Below, piece by piece: positions 12,741 through 25,429 of a stretch of DNA of 64,000 nt (position 1 is the first letter of the stretch; each line of letters opens with the position of its first letter). The notes under the pieces were generated by a model. It saw only the letters and a list, made by a program, of their open reading frames with translations. It had not been told where the DNA came from and ran no database searches. This DNA is from Hippophae tibetana (lineage: Eukaryota; Streptophyta; Magnoliopsida; Rosales; Elaeagnaceae), in contig CM072810.1 in the NCBI GenBank assembly GCA_037013495.1, forward strand, positions 109,096,398 to 109,160,397. The letters are read 5' to 3'. Position numbers and translations under genes: made by a program.

Positions 12741-14330
12741 ATTATTTAATATAAGAGTAAATTATGGTGAAAAGTTTGAGTTGGTAGTTGAAGATATTAT
12801 ATATGTTATTGAAAATTTTGTATATTTGGACAACTGTGACCCTAATTGCATTGGAACATTGATGTTGAAAGCACTCGAGGATGAGCTTAACTTGGGTAGT
12901 ATTGTGAACTAGTACTATGCCATACTTGGATTCGAAGTGGTTGGTGTGACAAAACTAGAGTTAGAATTAGATGTATCTGGTATGGTTGAATTTCTCACAA
13001 AGAAAAGGGAGATCAATGTATATGATATTCAACTCACAAGAAAAGATTATGAACCTCTAAAGGTGATAAAACCTTTAGCAATTAATGGTGTAATAGAACT
13101 TGATGAGTCTAATAATGAGGTGTTTAGAGCTATAAAAGAAACTCAAACTAAGGATATAAGAGAAACTCCAAACAATGAGAAAATAGTACAATAACCCATA
13201 TCTTTGTTTGAAGTTCCAATAGTTTGTGAAGATGTGCAAGAGGAAAGACTTATCTCCCCTGATCTTGATGCAAATGTACAGTACCTTAGTGAGCAATTTG
13301 AAGAACAAAAATCAAATGAAGATGTACAAGAAGAGCATGATTCAAACATTGAAGTTGATAATGTTAGTGTTGATTTACAAGGTCATATTGATGACACACA
13401 CACTCAAAATAAGAATATTGGTGTTGATGTTAGGCATATGTACCAAAATTTTAAAGTTGCATACTCTAGTTTAACATTCAAGGAAAAAATGGGATTGTAT
13501 AATGGCAACTACTTAAGCATGGTTTAAGACATATATGATTTATTTGAGGAGTATGGATGATGAGGCATATAATTGGGTTAAGAAAATTCAGTCAAAGTAT
13601 TGGACAAGATCTTATCAATGTGAAATTATAAAGTGTGACATGCTATTGAACAACCATTGCAAGTCTTTCAATGCTACATTTTTATATGCAGGGACAAGAC
13701 AATTATTATTATATTGAAAAAATAGAATGTACATTATTAATAGAATATACATTAAAAAAAACAATGTAAGAGGTGAAAGTATAACTATGGACATCAAATT
13801 ATGAAGAATTTGGAAAGAATAAAAGAAAGGTTAATTGGATGGTACCTGATTCGTTGCCTTAATGGAAACCTTAAAGTTAGGAATATTGACAATGAGATGT
13901 ATGTTGTGAGTCTCAAGAATCATTCATATAGTTAAAGAAAATGGGATATATATATATAATGTTCTATGTCAACATGCAGTAACAGTTGTACTTGGTGAAT
14001 ATCAAGACTATGTGGCATATGTATTTGAATTTTATTACAAGGATTACTTTATGATGTATTTTTTAAAATTTATATAACCAATGACCAATTCCTCATAATA
14101 GAAAAACTCATTATACCTCTATTGTGATGTCTTTATCAATTCTTCAACTTGTAAAGAAAAAAAACACAAAATTAAGAAGGCTATTGATGATCATCAAGAG
14201 AACCTTAAAAAATCACACAAGCTAATTGGTAATGGTATGATCATGAGATGCATTAAATGTCATGGAAAAGAGTATAACACTAGGAATTGTCCTAAAAAAA
14301 GCAAGTTGGGGGCATAGGTAACCATACACT
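12740..14330 (+). pseudogene. MULE (MuDR-type) transposase relic
   Basis: Three pieces identify a Mutator-like transposase. First, about 12800-12960 reads YLDNCDPNCIGTLMLKALED, like the PB1-type N-terminal domain of plant MuDR proteins. Second, 13430-13720 holds HMYQNFKVAYSSLTFKEKMG, then YLRSMDDEAYNWVKKI, KYWTRSY and KCDMLLNNHCKSFNA, the typical post-catalytic block. Third, 14236-14316 holds a zinc knuckle CIKCHGKEYNTRNC followed by PKKSK. The family binds terminal inverted repeats and moves the element. Between 13194 and 13430 the acidic linker is intact but the central DDE catalytic region is missing. Stops and frame changes (12910, 13192, 13525, 13717) make it inactive. No terminal repeats were identified. 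Confidence 0.8.
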
Positions 14331-14459
14331 TATTTTAAGATGCTTATTATGTGTTCATAAACTATTATGTTATATGTTGGTGTAAACTATGAGTATTAAT
14401 ATTAATTACATTTTGTATGAATTGTTTATTTAGAGTGCATAAACTCAAGCTATACACTT

Positions 14460-17000
14460 GAAAATACATCGGTTCCTCAAAATGCATAGGTTAGGAATGC
14501 ATCAATTCCTCAAACAACATAGGTTGGACAAGTTGGGAATGAACCTTTGCAACTACTATACCAGAATGCAGTATTAGAAATGTTAAATCCTTATCTAATT
14601 ACTCAACCTTTTCTTCCTTGTTTTACATGAACAAAATTTAATTTTTATTATTTAAAACATTTAGAGCAAATTCATAGTTGGATATTTTAAATCAAAACAA
14701 ACCAAATGTCAAAAGATATGTATAAGCTATTTTTTCATTAAATTAATATAATATTATAAATTTTTTATTCTATTTATTATATTACTAATCAAAATACATG
14801 TCATTATAGATTAAGTGGTTCAATCGAGTAACTAACCAACCACCAAGTGAAATCCAACAAAATGAAGCTTTATTAATAGAACATGCTTGCAATAAGCAAG
14901 AACAATTAAGTTATTTTGTTGAATGAAAATTAATTCGACTGAGCAATGATAATGATAGGAATTTTTGGTGACTTTAATTCTTTGTAAAGTTTATAAATGT
15001 AAATGTTTGGACATGTATTATAATTTGTGAATTTGTGACATAAATTGTCAAAATGAATTCATTGTTATTATGGATCAATTGGTATATGACTCTTATACAT
15101 TTACAAAAAACATCACAGGGATTATAAGTTTAATAAATAGAGTTATGTTCAATTTTGTTGAACTAGTAAAACCAATTATGCTTAATTTGAATAAATTTTG
15201 GGTATGTTTATAACTAATCATAAGCGTATTGGGAAAGTTTGTAAACAGTTAGAAATAATTTAGATATTTTTTGCAATAGTTAGAAAATATTTTGAACATG
15301 TTTGTAATCACTTACAAACATCTTGGCCATTTAAAACGTTTATTGTCTACCAATTTCAAAACTAAAGACAATAGCACCTCATCAAAATTCAATGAAAACT
15401 AAGCAAAATATGTCATTCATTTCTTATCTAATGGATGCAAATAAGATTCTTACAACATTCTCCTTAATCAAAATTCATTCACCATAAAATTCCAACTATC
15501 AAATAAAAATTAGGATCCATTGAAGACACCCACTAAATTAACTCCCTAATACTATCATTTCTTCAACCAGATTCATTCGTGTGATTTTTTGAAGTTCTAT
15601 TCGTGTAGCTTTGTAATAAGAGTAAATAAGTTGAAAATAACAATACACATTGTAAGAAATAGGGTTAATAACATCTTCCTTTGTTTTTTTTTCATTCCAA
15701 TATTAGTTGTTTTATGCCTCTTACTTGATTGAAGTAGATCAAGAATTATAATTATATATATAGGACATATGGGTTCATCGTACCATTGAAAAAATCTATA
15801 CCTTCATCCCTGGTGTATATACAATATCGTGGATATAATTATGATTATATAAATATTTTGGATATTTTTAGAACTAATTCTATATGTTGTGTGTATAAAA
15901 CATAGTTAACTCATTTTTAAATGAATTAAATCATCTAGTTGATTCTTTGTTACAAGTGATATCAAAATGTTTACAAATTTCTAAAACAATTACGGATTCA
16001 TAACACCTTGAAAATTCCAAGTAAAAATCATTAAAAATTTGGAGTTTGTTAGGATCGGCTTTCCACCACCCTTTTAGAAAAATAATTATTCACATATTTA
16101 ATCGTTAATAATTTCCCATTAGAAATGCTTATATGAGACATAGGACAAAAACTCACATACCATCACATAGGGCATATTTTGATTATCTTAAAAAAAATCG
16201 TTTAGGATAGTTACTAATAGCCATCCTATTTGTTAACAAATTGAACGACATAAATAAGAATGTTAATAGCTATCCTAAAATACTTTTTATAAATACTTTG
16301 GACTAGTATGCATTTGTCATTATTTTTCTTTAAAAAAACACACATCTTGTCGGCTCAAGATCCTTAAGTGTTCTAGCAACGTGGCTATTACTATCCATAT
16401 ATATTGCTATCTAACCCCATTCCAATTTGACATAGTATAACCTTTGAAGTGAGGATTTAAGCATGTTGTTTGAGAACAAAAAATAATGTTATTACCACTA
16501 AACATCTCATATTTATCCCTATTTTCATATCTTATGTGCTATATAAACTCTAGATAAATCATATAGGATAGATATATAATAATTTTATGTTTATACACTT
16601 TCATCTTAATTATTAATACACTAGAATTAAGTTTAATTATGTTGTATTCTAGATACATACTATGTATGGGTTAAATGCATAACTTAATTAGTAGTGGTAA
16701 TGTAGAAAATGATTAAAATTCTTATATGATGGTGCTTTCATCAAATAGGAAGTTCAATAATTATAAGATGATTAATAATTATGAAACAATAAGTGACCGT
16801 TTTATGTAAATTTTTTATACGATGATCAATAGTCATATTATATAAATTTCTTATAAAGTAGACAATAATCTTATTATATGTTAAAATATTTTAGCACAGT
16901 TAATTATAAGACGAAGACTAATATTTTCATAATACAAATAAAATGTGACTAATAATCATCTTATTTTGTTTTTTCTCTTCTTCTTCTTTTTCTTCTTCTT
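14460..17000. other. intergenic, with hairpin-rich 3' half
   Basis: No gene was recognised. Between about 16190 and 16990 there are many short, imperfect inverted repeats of the type taggatagttactaatag with agccatcctat, and agtcatcttat-like words facing agatgattaata-like words. These recall the hairpin-rich interiors of non-autonomous DNA transposons, but no terminal repeats or target duplication could be fixed. The first part (14460-16190) shows nothing. Confidence 0.35.
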
Positions 17001-18690
17001 CTTTTAGTGCAACTTGTATATTATATTTAAGATAAGTATCAAAATCCGTTAGTTTGGGTTTGTGGAACTAGACGTACCCTTCCTGAACTTTACCGAAGCA
17101 ATAGGAATCATTTAAATAACTTCCAAGCCCACACGAGATGGTGATCGGGGAGTCGACCTTCTGCCATTGGATCATCATGTATTACAATTGCACTTCCAAG
17201 GCCCTAAGAGTTTATGGACCGACCCATCTGAGACTCTTCACAATCAACTTGTATTATTTTTATAAATTAACACTTTAATTTTAAAAAATTTAAGTGAGAT
17301 ATATTAGATAACATAATTTATAAAAAATTAGTTAATTTATTTAAATTTATATTAATATGTTAAATTTTAATAGATTTGTTAATGTATATATTACTTAATC
17401 TATTGGATAAATGTACGAAAATATCTTCGTCTCAATTGCATGTTACAAGTCATACAACATTTACGTATTAATTTCAATAATTCTAACGTATCAATAATAA
17501 TTAGAATAAATTAACTAATTTTTTAAAATAATTATGAAACAAATGTTTATTTTATCACATAATAGTGGACTTATAACAACTTATTCTATTTTTTTTTTTT
17601 TTCATTTCCAGCCACCAGGTTTTACCGTTGCAACACCTACGCCAGAGCCGCTCCATTACCATCGCCCTCCTAGTTGTCCTGAAATCTGGTGGTGACTGAA
17701 TGGAGTCAGGGAATGGGTCTTGCTCTAAGTCTTAAACTAATTTCCATAAGGAAGACCATAATGAAACGATCGCAGAGCTACGCTGTTGAATTACAAAGTA
17801 CTACTACTACATACACTCTGCTTCTTATTTTTAAGCCAATCAATGATACTTCCACAATATTATTTTATTTTGTCTTGCAAGAAATAAACTAAGAAAATCA
17901 TGCACTCCAGCTACTAAAGCACACGCCATTGAGTTTGGTGGTAGCGTAGCCAATTTAATAAAGAATAATAAACATATATATGGTCCGATGCTTGAAGAAA
18001 TAGTTAGGAGCAAAATGTGATTCTCAACTTCTAATTTTTTTTAGCTGAATAAATTAGAAAAATCAGAAAATGGTTTAATATATTTGACACTCCTAGAGCC
18101 TATTACAAAAAAAAAAAAAAAAAAAGTAAATTTTGTTGATTACAATATAACTGTTGAAACTATATTTACGTTTTAACATTAGCCCAACATCCTAACGAGC
18201 CTGCATAAGCAAGATGCATAAGAAAAGTGAAATAAAGCTAATGATATAGTCAAATGTTCCATTTTGATCTCTATCCCTCCCGTTTTGTAATATCTACTGT
18301 AAACAATTGATATTGTGTCTGATATGATCTTGCAATTTGATGCGATATGTTTATGCAAATTGACTATCCAATGAGACAACAAGCTATCAAAAACATTTAA
18401 AGATAAAGTATTCACTTTTTTTATATATCATTTGTATATTTAGGTCATTTATCTTTTACAAAAATACATAAATCACTTAATATTTTAAACTAAGGTATAC
18501 AAGTCACTTTGCTCTCGATATATAATAAAGTCAACATATATTTGACTCATAAATTTTTGACTTACTATTTATGGGAATGTTTCAAAGAGTTGTTGAGAAA
18601 ATGTCAACATTATAATATTCTCCCATTATTATAAATCCAAACATTCTATAATAGATTATTAGGATAAACAAGAATTATACTTAATGTAAC
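17000..18690. other. intergenic with two GC-richer islands
   Basis: Two patches differ in composition from the surroundings: 17050-17250 and 17610-17800. Neither gives a translated product I recognise; the 67-codon frame at 17689-17892 has no known motif. The first patch includes a GGTCGACTCC word on the - strand that faintly resembles an internal polymerase III B box, but no matching A box or tRNA fold was found. An A-run lies at 18108-18125. Confidence 0.35.
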
Positions 18691-20130
18691 AGTTGGAGGT
18701 GCTTTAATGAATAAACCTAAAATTAAAGTCTTTGTACTACCGGATAAAATGGCCTCTACCAGTTGTGAATGATTAGTAGTGAGATTAAATCCAAAAAGTG
18801 TTATTAGAATTGTAGGCGTTGATGCCTTTAATATGCTATAAGCACAAAAGAATGCATCCTTGTTAAGGCTATCAAAGAAGTTTTATAATGTATTTATAGG
18901 GATTAATATGGTGCAAAATCTTTTTGTTGTTTGTGAGCATGCAGTGAACCTCATGCTAATAATACTTATGGAAGAAATGGGTCAAAGAATCATAATGGAA
19001 ACAATAGCTACCTCAATCATCACTATTAGAAAAGGTGTGAACAAGATCAATGCAAGGATAGATGGTATGTCCTCTAAGGTAGAGAGCTTGATAATAAATG
19101 AAGGCAACAATAGTGGTAGTATAAAAAACTTAAAGATGCAAATAGAAAAACTCACACAATTGTTGCAAGGAAGAATTCAAGGTATGGTTCCTAATAACAC
19201 CAAGATGAATTCTAAGAAAGCTATACGGAGCATTGCTAGAAGGTGAGGAAGAAAAGAAAACTGAAAGAGATGAGAAAAAAATTGAGTGGTAAGTAAGAAA
19301 AGAAAATTGAAAAAGAAAAAAAATATAATGAAGAAGTAGTTGTGAAGCTTAAAGAATAAAACATTCAAGTGAGATAATCTACACCTTAATCCCTCATTTT
19401 TCTCACAAAGACTCAACAGGCTAAAACTAGACCAATAATTCTTCATGTTCCTCTACATTTTTTTTAAAACTGTATATTAACATCTTCTTCATGTAGGCTT
19501 TAGAACAAATGTCATCTTACATGAAATTTATAAAAGGCATTCTATCAAAGAAGAGAAAACTTAGAGATTATGAGACCATTTCCATTATAAAGGGTTGTAA
19601 TTCTATAATTGATCAAAGACTACCGCACAAGTTGAAGGATCTTGTTACATTTCATATTCCATGCTCAATAAAGGATCATCGCTTTAGGAAAATAGTTTGT
19701 GATTTGGGATCTAGTATAAATTTAATAATACCCTTGTCAATATTCAAAAAGTTAGGACTTCGGGAAGCACAACGAGCCTTAGTGATACTTCAAATTGCCC
19801 ACTGATCTTTGAAAAAACCAAGAGCAATGATTGAGGACGTGCTAGTAAAGATAGACAAGTTCATCTTTCTTGCTCATTTTTTGTTTTGTTTTAGACATAG
19901 AAGAAGACAAGGACATTCTAATTATTTTAGGTCACCATTTTTTACTTACGAGAAGGACCTTAGTTGATGTAGAGAGAAGAGAGTTGATTATTAGATTTCT
20001 AAAGGAAGAAATAAAATTCAAGATGTTCAAACCAACACATCAATGTCAATGGAGTTTTCATTTCGCATATCTTTTACTTATCTTTACTATGTTGCACATT
20101 GGGGATAATCTATAAGTATGGGGAGTAAAC
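18690..20130 (+). pseudogene. Ty3/gypsy gag and protease remnant
   Basis: The 128-codon frame at 18860-19246 ends with a segment reading SIKNLKMQIEKLTQLLQGR, then NTKMNSKK, the pattern of the gag C-terminus in plant Athila/Tat-like gypsy elements. The 98-codon frame at 19509-19805 holds RLPHKLKD, FHIPCSI and CDLGSSINLIIPLSIFKKLGL, the retropepsin region, with DLGSS in place of the usual D-[ST]-G active site. A frame change leads to IEDVLVKIDKFIF near 19830-19870 and then LDIEEDKDILIILGHHFL at 19891-19944. Together these are the polyprotein pieces that form the particle and cleave it. No reverse transcriptase or integrase follows. Frameshifts and stops show it is dead. Confidence 0.8.
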
Positions 20131-21177
20131 TACGCTATCTACTTTAGGATATTAGTTTATTTTAATTTATTTTTAATTTATTAGTTTAATATTTTTAGTT
20201 AAGATATAGGTAAAAAAATTGATAAACATATCGAAATCATATAAATGCATGCATGCTTGATATGAGATATATGAACCCAATAATAGACTTGCTTATCGGG
20301 ATTATGATAAAAATCTAGCATGTAACTATTGAGATGATTACATTGATCATGTGGTATGATGGCTTGTTTTTAATTGAAAACATTCATTATTTAAACACAT
20401 TATATATGATTGATTGTTTGATGTAATTAATGAGAGAATATATGAGTAATGTTATATGATAAAAATATTCCATATTTTATAATTTATTTGATCAACCCTT
20501 GAGGTTAAATCATAAATAGTATTTAGTTTTGATAAATGATTTGGGATTTAGATAGAGCAATTAACTTCTAAAATAAACTCTCAACATTTCAATCCTTAAT
20601 AAAAAAATAAATATAAAAAATAAGTTTGGGAGTTGAATTATAAAAAAGAATAATAATAATAATAAAATATATGTACTAAATTATTAAAGAAAAGTTCAAT
20701 TATATGATGATGAAAAGGCAAGTCATGGTGTATCTACTAGAACCTAAGCCTCGTATTACAAACATTCAAAGTTCTTATGATCTTTAGCTAAATTCATAAC
20801 TTATATTAATAGAAATGGATGTGAATAAGATTTTAATATATTGTATGCTCTTATAAGTTTATTTCATAAGTTCATTGAATGACATGTAAGTCACATAGAT
20901 ATAGATTATTTTGTAAAAAAAATTATATTATTGTATTAAGGGAATATTGATTGATGGCCATGTGAACTTCTTAATTATAAAAACATACAATATTTGAAGA
21001 TAATAAATTCATGTCGAACATGTATCTATTGGAGGAAACATGTTTATGAATATGCTGCTTATGTTGTGATAGTATTTAGTATTTTGTCTATTAGAATTTA
21101 ACAGTGCTTAGTATTTTGTCTATTAGAGTTTAACTTTGTTTTTACTTGAAAATAAACAAAGAATTAAGTTTGAGGAT
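20130..21177. other. non-coding interior of gypsy remnant
   Basis: Between the protease part and the LTR-like sequence no polymerase or integrase translation was found. Two purine-tract-like words occur, aagtatggggagtaaac near 20114 and aagtttgggagttgaat near 20622, similar to the spacer and polypurine signals of Tat/Athila elements. An AAT run is at about 20648-20663. This segment probably derives from the same element. Confidence 0.4.
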
Positions 21178-22490
21178 GTTAATAATCCTATGAAAGTAGA
21201 GTTATTTGGTCATTTGAAACTAGCTATTTGTCTTATTTTGATATGAATATTATTAAAAATATATATCTTATGTTTAATTGTGTAATGTAGGTAAAAATAC
21301 ACCAAATAAAAAATAGCTAAATCTAAACAATTTAGGATCAACAAGGCTCGAAAGATCAAGATACTCGTCAATTGATCGATAGAGGAAATCAAACATTAGC
21401 CTAAGAATGGAAAAATAGAATCAAATCGATCGATAAAGGTATCGATCAATTGAGTATAATTAGATTGATCAAGCTTTGATCGAGTTCTCTTAGGTTGAAC
21501 AATGACATAGTTAGATCGATCGAGCAGGTTCTCGATTAATCAAGTGAATATATTTTGATATATCACCTTGATTTGAAGTCCAACTTTTAATCTCAACTAT
21601 TATATCAAGCTAATAAGAATTTTAAATTGATTAAGACCTATTTCAACCTATTTAAACACCATTAAAAGGTCATAAGTACGGGAAAAAACATAGAGAATTC
21701 ACAAGAATAAAGAAAGATCAATTATAGCAAAGTTAGAGGTAAATGAATAGCTAGCAAAGGAGATCAAATAAAGAATTGAAGTCTTCATAAAAGTTGAATC
21801 TAATTCTTTTCTCCATCATTGTTGTAACTTTTACATATATATTTTAGTTATGATTTTTAGAGCTATAAGTGACTAGGTTCTTAACCATGTGATTCATTTT
21901 ATTTAGTTGAATGAATTTTTTAATTATTAATTGATATAATAATTTTTATCTTAATACTTTGAATGTTTCGTCAATAATTATATTATCTAAGATTCATGAC
22001 TTATCTTGACAAAATAGGCTTTTTAATTAGATATAAAATTATTATCACATAAATTGAAATAATATGACAATATGATTAATGAATGTGTGGCACACAATAT
22101 ATGATCATAATTGATATGTGAATTAAATAGTATAATAATATGATTGTTGACACATAATCCAAAAGAATGTTTGATAAAGATTAATAGATATATAAGAGCA
22201 TGAAGGCAATTAATTAGGTAGAAAAATCATTCAACGATATTTGATATTGCATGTGAAGTGATTACGAGATTCATATATCACAAGTCCTCCAACATTGTTT
22301 ACTTAATCATTGTTTGTTACTTTGAATCAATTTTAAGTTTAATTAGTAGTTTAAAGATTTTTTCCTTATTTCACATCTAGATAGTATTGTGAATTGGAAC
22401 GTATTGGTACTTAATTATAAAAGACAATCACTCTCCGTAAGACAATACTCGTGCTTAGCATATTTTATTACTTAGATTATCCATATAATT
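21178..22490 (+). repeat. probable gypsy 3' LTR
   Basis: A polypurine-like word (taagtttgaggatgt, about 21167-21181) leads into TGTTAATAATCC, a typical LTR start. The right part contains atcactctccgt, then actcgtgcttagcat near 22427-22460, a word cluster I recognise from the 3' portion of plant Athila/Tat LTRs. The stretch 21360-21540 has several GATCGATC-type words. The end is approximate because the paired 5' LTR was not found and no target duplication could be checked. Confidence 0.5.
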
Positions 22491-22899
22491 GTGGATCGCT
22501 ACTATGGTTCATTGTATACAAAGTATCTAAATTATTTTTAATTCAGGCTAATGGTTATCCATTTTTGATATCACTCTCTATTTCATGTATATGCCTTCGA
22601 CCTCGATCACTGTGCCTTAAACAAAAGGAACTTATTCATTTTATATTTGCCTATGTTCATAAAAGAGGGTAATGCAAATGTAGATTGTTTGATCTTCTAG
22701 CATCTACATAGATACTTGGTAATGGGATACTAATTTTTATTGTTCCTTTTTTAGGTTTTGATTGACTAGAGTAAAGATAAATATTTTATCCACTGTTAAG
22801 TGAAATCATGATTATTTGTAAAAATATTTACATTTTTTCTAAAAATAATTGTACCTAATTATGCATGGAGTATTAATGATTATTGTAATTACAAAACTG

Positions 22900-23430
22900 T
22901 AATTAATCGAAACCGAACATATATTATTATTATATATAATTATGTTTATGTTTAAATTTTCTATGATAAGAAATATGAGAAGGAAATATAAAGATGAAAA
23001 GTAAAATGAAGAATAATAATGTATATTCTATGTATTGAGAAGTGATGTATAATAGGTATTATATATAAGAGGAAGACAATAAATTTATGCCTAAATAATA
23101 GAAATTTTCCTAATTATTATCACGATTTAGGAAAATTATTTCAAATGAGAGAGTCACGGAACAATTAATTAGAATTTGATTTTCAATATTGCCTCTCAAG
23201 TTGGGAATTTATGTTGATCATTCCTAATTTGATGATAAGGTTTGTAAACTGTGGCACACCCAATGATTTAGTAGAAATGTTTGATATCGATATATGGTAA
23301 GTCTTGACTATCTAAATTAGAACTTTTTCTCGAGCAAAGTGACGATTAATCTTTATATGTTTTGTTCATTTATGAAAAATTTGATTGGAAGCTATGTGTA
23401 AAAGAGCTTGATTATTCCAAAATAATTTAA
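22900..23430 (-). mobile_element. Ty1/copia 3' tail on the - strand
   Basis: Read on the - strand from about 23424, the sequence gives NNQALLHIASNQIFHKWTKH, then IKINRHFAR, and further down VKTYHISI, TKSLG and KLGMINI. This is the RNase H C-terminus that ends copia polyproteins. It is followed by a purine-rich word (acttgagaggcaatattg, about 23202-23185) and then probable LTR sequence running to about 22900. The element is thus a 5'-truncated copia fragment. Internal stops show it is decayed. The distal LTR end is uncertain. Confidence 0.72.
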
Positions 23431-24247
23431 TTGAGTGTAAATGTTTTATAAATATTGAAGTATATTAGAAAATAATAATAAATGATAAATAATAATTTCA
23501 CAAGTTGACTTGTATTTAAATAAATATTTTAAAAAGAAAAATCTGAAGCTCAATCAATCGAATTCTAACTCGATCGATTGATCAATAATCACTTGTGCAG
23601 CAAAAAAATAGCATAAAAATAATTTGAAACTTGATGAAAATGTGCAGTTAAATGTATGAGTATAATATTTTGTGTGATATTTATAGGAGATATATTTGAG
23701 ATACAATTATCTAAAACACAAAAAATTGTTTAGATTTACTTGACGAACTTGAAAATGAGCCTAGAAATATATTTACAAGTAAATATTTTATTTACACAAA
23801 TAATTAAAACTCATAAAACTCACACAAATATTTACTTTTATCATTTTTTCAAATACCTTTTCACCTCATTTTTAAGATCACATATGTCACAAATTTATTT
23901 GTTGAGTTTGTATTATTTTTTTCTTCCTTTTTTCTTATTGAACATGTTTTTATTCATTTTTATATTAACCCAATTTATTTGATTTCATAAAATCAATTAT
24001 AACCATAAATAAATACTTTATAAAAAAAATATAACCTTAAAATTTATAACAATAAAAAAACGTCTTCGTAATGGAGGATGAGAGTTAATTGAACGAAATT
24101 AAATATTAAATATATATAAATAATTTAATTTAAAATAATAGAATGAATACTTTTTTTTAATAATAAAAATATATAAAATAAACTCAAAAAATCTTATATT
24201 TATTATTATTTAAAGTAATTTTAGAAATTTGGCCCATCAACTCTAAC
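23430..24247. other. AT-rich intergenic stretch
   Basis: No gene was recognised. A short patch at 23550-23585 holds tcgatcgattgatc-type words like those of the gypsy LTR at 21360-21540, which may be a related scrap. The 80-codon frame at 23740-23982 is low-complexity and phenylalanine-rich and is not credible as a gene. Confidence 0.4.
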
Positions 24248-25424
24248 CCCATGTTTGGTTGGAGGGAATGTAACGAAATCAGAATTGATTCCTTCCATTT
24301 TGTGTGTTTGGTTGAACGGAATGGAGGGCGGAATGTAATCATATTACTAAAAGAGAAGGAATCACAATTTCTTCTCTGCTCTTTGGTAATCATAATTTCA
24401 TTCCTATCTAAACTTTGTTTTTCCAATTTTACCCTCACCTAAAATATAACCTTAAACTCAAATCCCAAATTCTCAAACCCAAAATTCCAAAACCCTAAAC
24501 CTTAAAGCCAAAATTTCAAAACCTTAAACCCTAAATCCAAATCCTAAAACCCTAACCCCTAAACCCTAAATCTCTAAACACTAAATCCTAAAATCCCTAA
24601 TCCCTAACCCCTAAACCCTAAACCCTAAACCTTAAAACATAAATCCCTAAACCCAAAACCCTAAACCCAAATTCCAAATCCTAAAACCCTAAACCCCAAA
24701 TCCCTAAACCCTAAACCCTAAAACCCTAAATCCCAAATCCCTAAATCCCTAAACCCAAATTTCCTAAACCCTAAACCTTAAAACATAAATCCCAAAACCC
24801 TAAAACATAAATCCCAAAACCCTAAACCCCAAATTCCAAATCCTAAAACCCTAAACCCTAAACCTTAAACCCTAAAACCCTAAACCCCAAATCCCCAAAT
24901 CCCTAAACCCTAAACCTTAAAACATAAATCCTAAAACCCAAACCCTAAAACATAAATCACAAAATCCTAAACCCCAAATTCCAAATCCTAAAACCCTAAA
25001 CCCCAAATCCAAAATTCTAAAACCCTAAACCATTTTTAGAAAAATAATAATTTTAACTCTAAATCTTAACCTACAAATATAACACAAATCCTAAATCCCT
25101 AAACCCTAAATCGCATATCACAAACCTCAAAACCCTAAACCCTATTTAGAAAAATAATAATTTTAATAATATATTTTTTAATTAAGTAATAATTATTTAG
25201 AAAAATAAAAATAATAATTAAATGATATTATTTAAACTTTACAGCATGTAGGGATATTAAGTTCATTTACAGTTTTTTTTATTCTATTACAGTGACAAAC
25301 CAAAAACTATAATCCTAATTTCGAACTTAATTCTAATATTCAAACCAAAAAAAATTGTTTTCATTTCATTTCATTCTATTCTCATTCCATTTCATTCCAT
25401 TCCATTCCACGAAACAAACTTTAC
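24248..25424. mobile_element. non-autonomous DNA element with telomere-like core
   Basis: The left end (24248, cccatgtttggttggaggga) and the reverse complement of the right end (gtaaagtttgtttcgtggaa, to 25424) form an imperfect terminal inverted repeat rich in GTTTG and GGAATG words. Both are flanked by the direct repeat ctaac (24243-24247 and 25425-25429), a possible target duplication. The ends carry further GGAATGGA-type or CATTCCATT-type words, as in a class of plant MITE-like elements. The interior is the CCCTAAA array described separately. No coding potential is present. The superfamily is not settled. Confidence 0.5.
24440..25145 (+). repeat. interstitial CCCTAAA telomere-like array
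   Basis: About 700 bp consist of dozens of copies of CCCTAAA and close variants (CCCCAAA, CCTTAAA, CCAAAT, CATAAATCC). CCCTAAA is the plant telomere repeat read on the C-rich strand. Units are mixed and longer higher-order blocks recur, for example aaacataaatcccaaaaccc near 24783-24825. The array is degenerate, so it is an old interstitial tract and not a chromosome end; unrelated sequence and a gene follow on its right. It sits inside the DNA element at 24248-25424. Confidence 0.93.
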
Positions 25425-25429
25425 CTAAC

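Noticed and set aside
17050..17250. Possible tRNA or SINE because of a GGTCGACTCC word on the - strand
   Set aside because: No A box at a suitable distance, no cloverleaf and no poly-A or simple repeat tail could be found.
23740..23982. 80-codon phenylalanine-rich frame
   Set aside because: Composition follows the local AT-rich, T-rich sequence and no membrane-protein family is recognisable.
24440..25145. True chromosome end suggested by CCCTAAA repeats
   Set aside because: The repeats are degenerate and unrelated sequence with genes continues for almost 39 kb on the right, so this is an interstitial tract.
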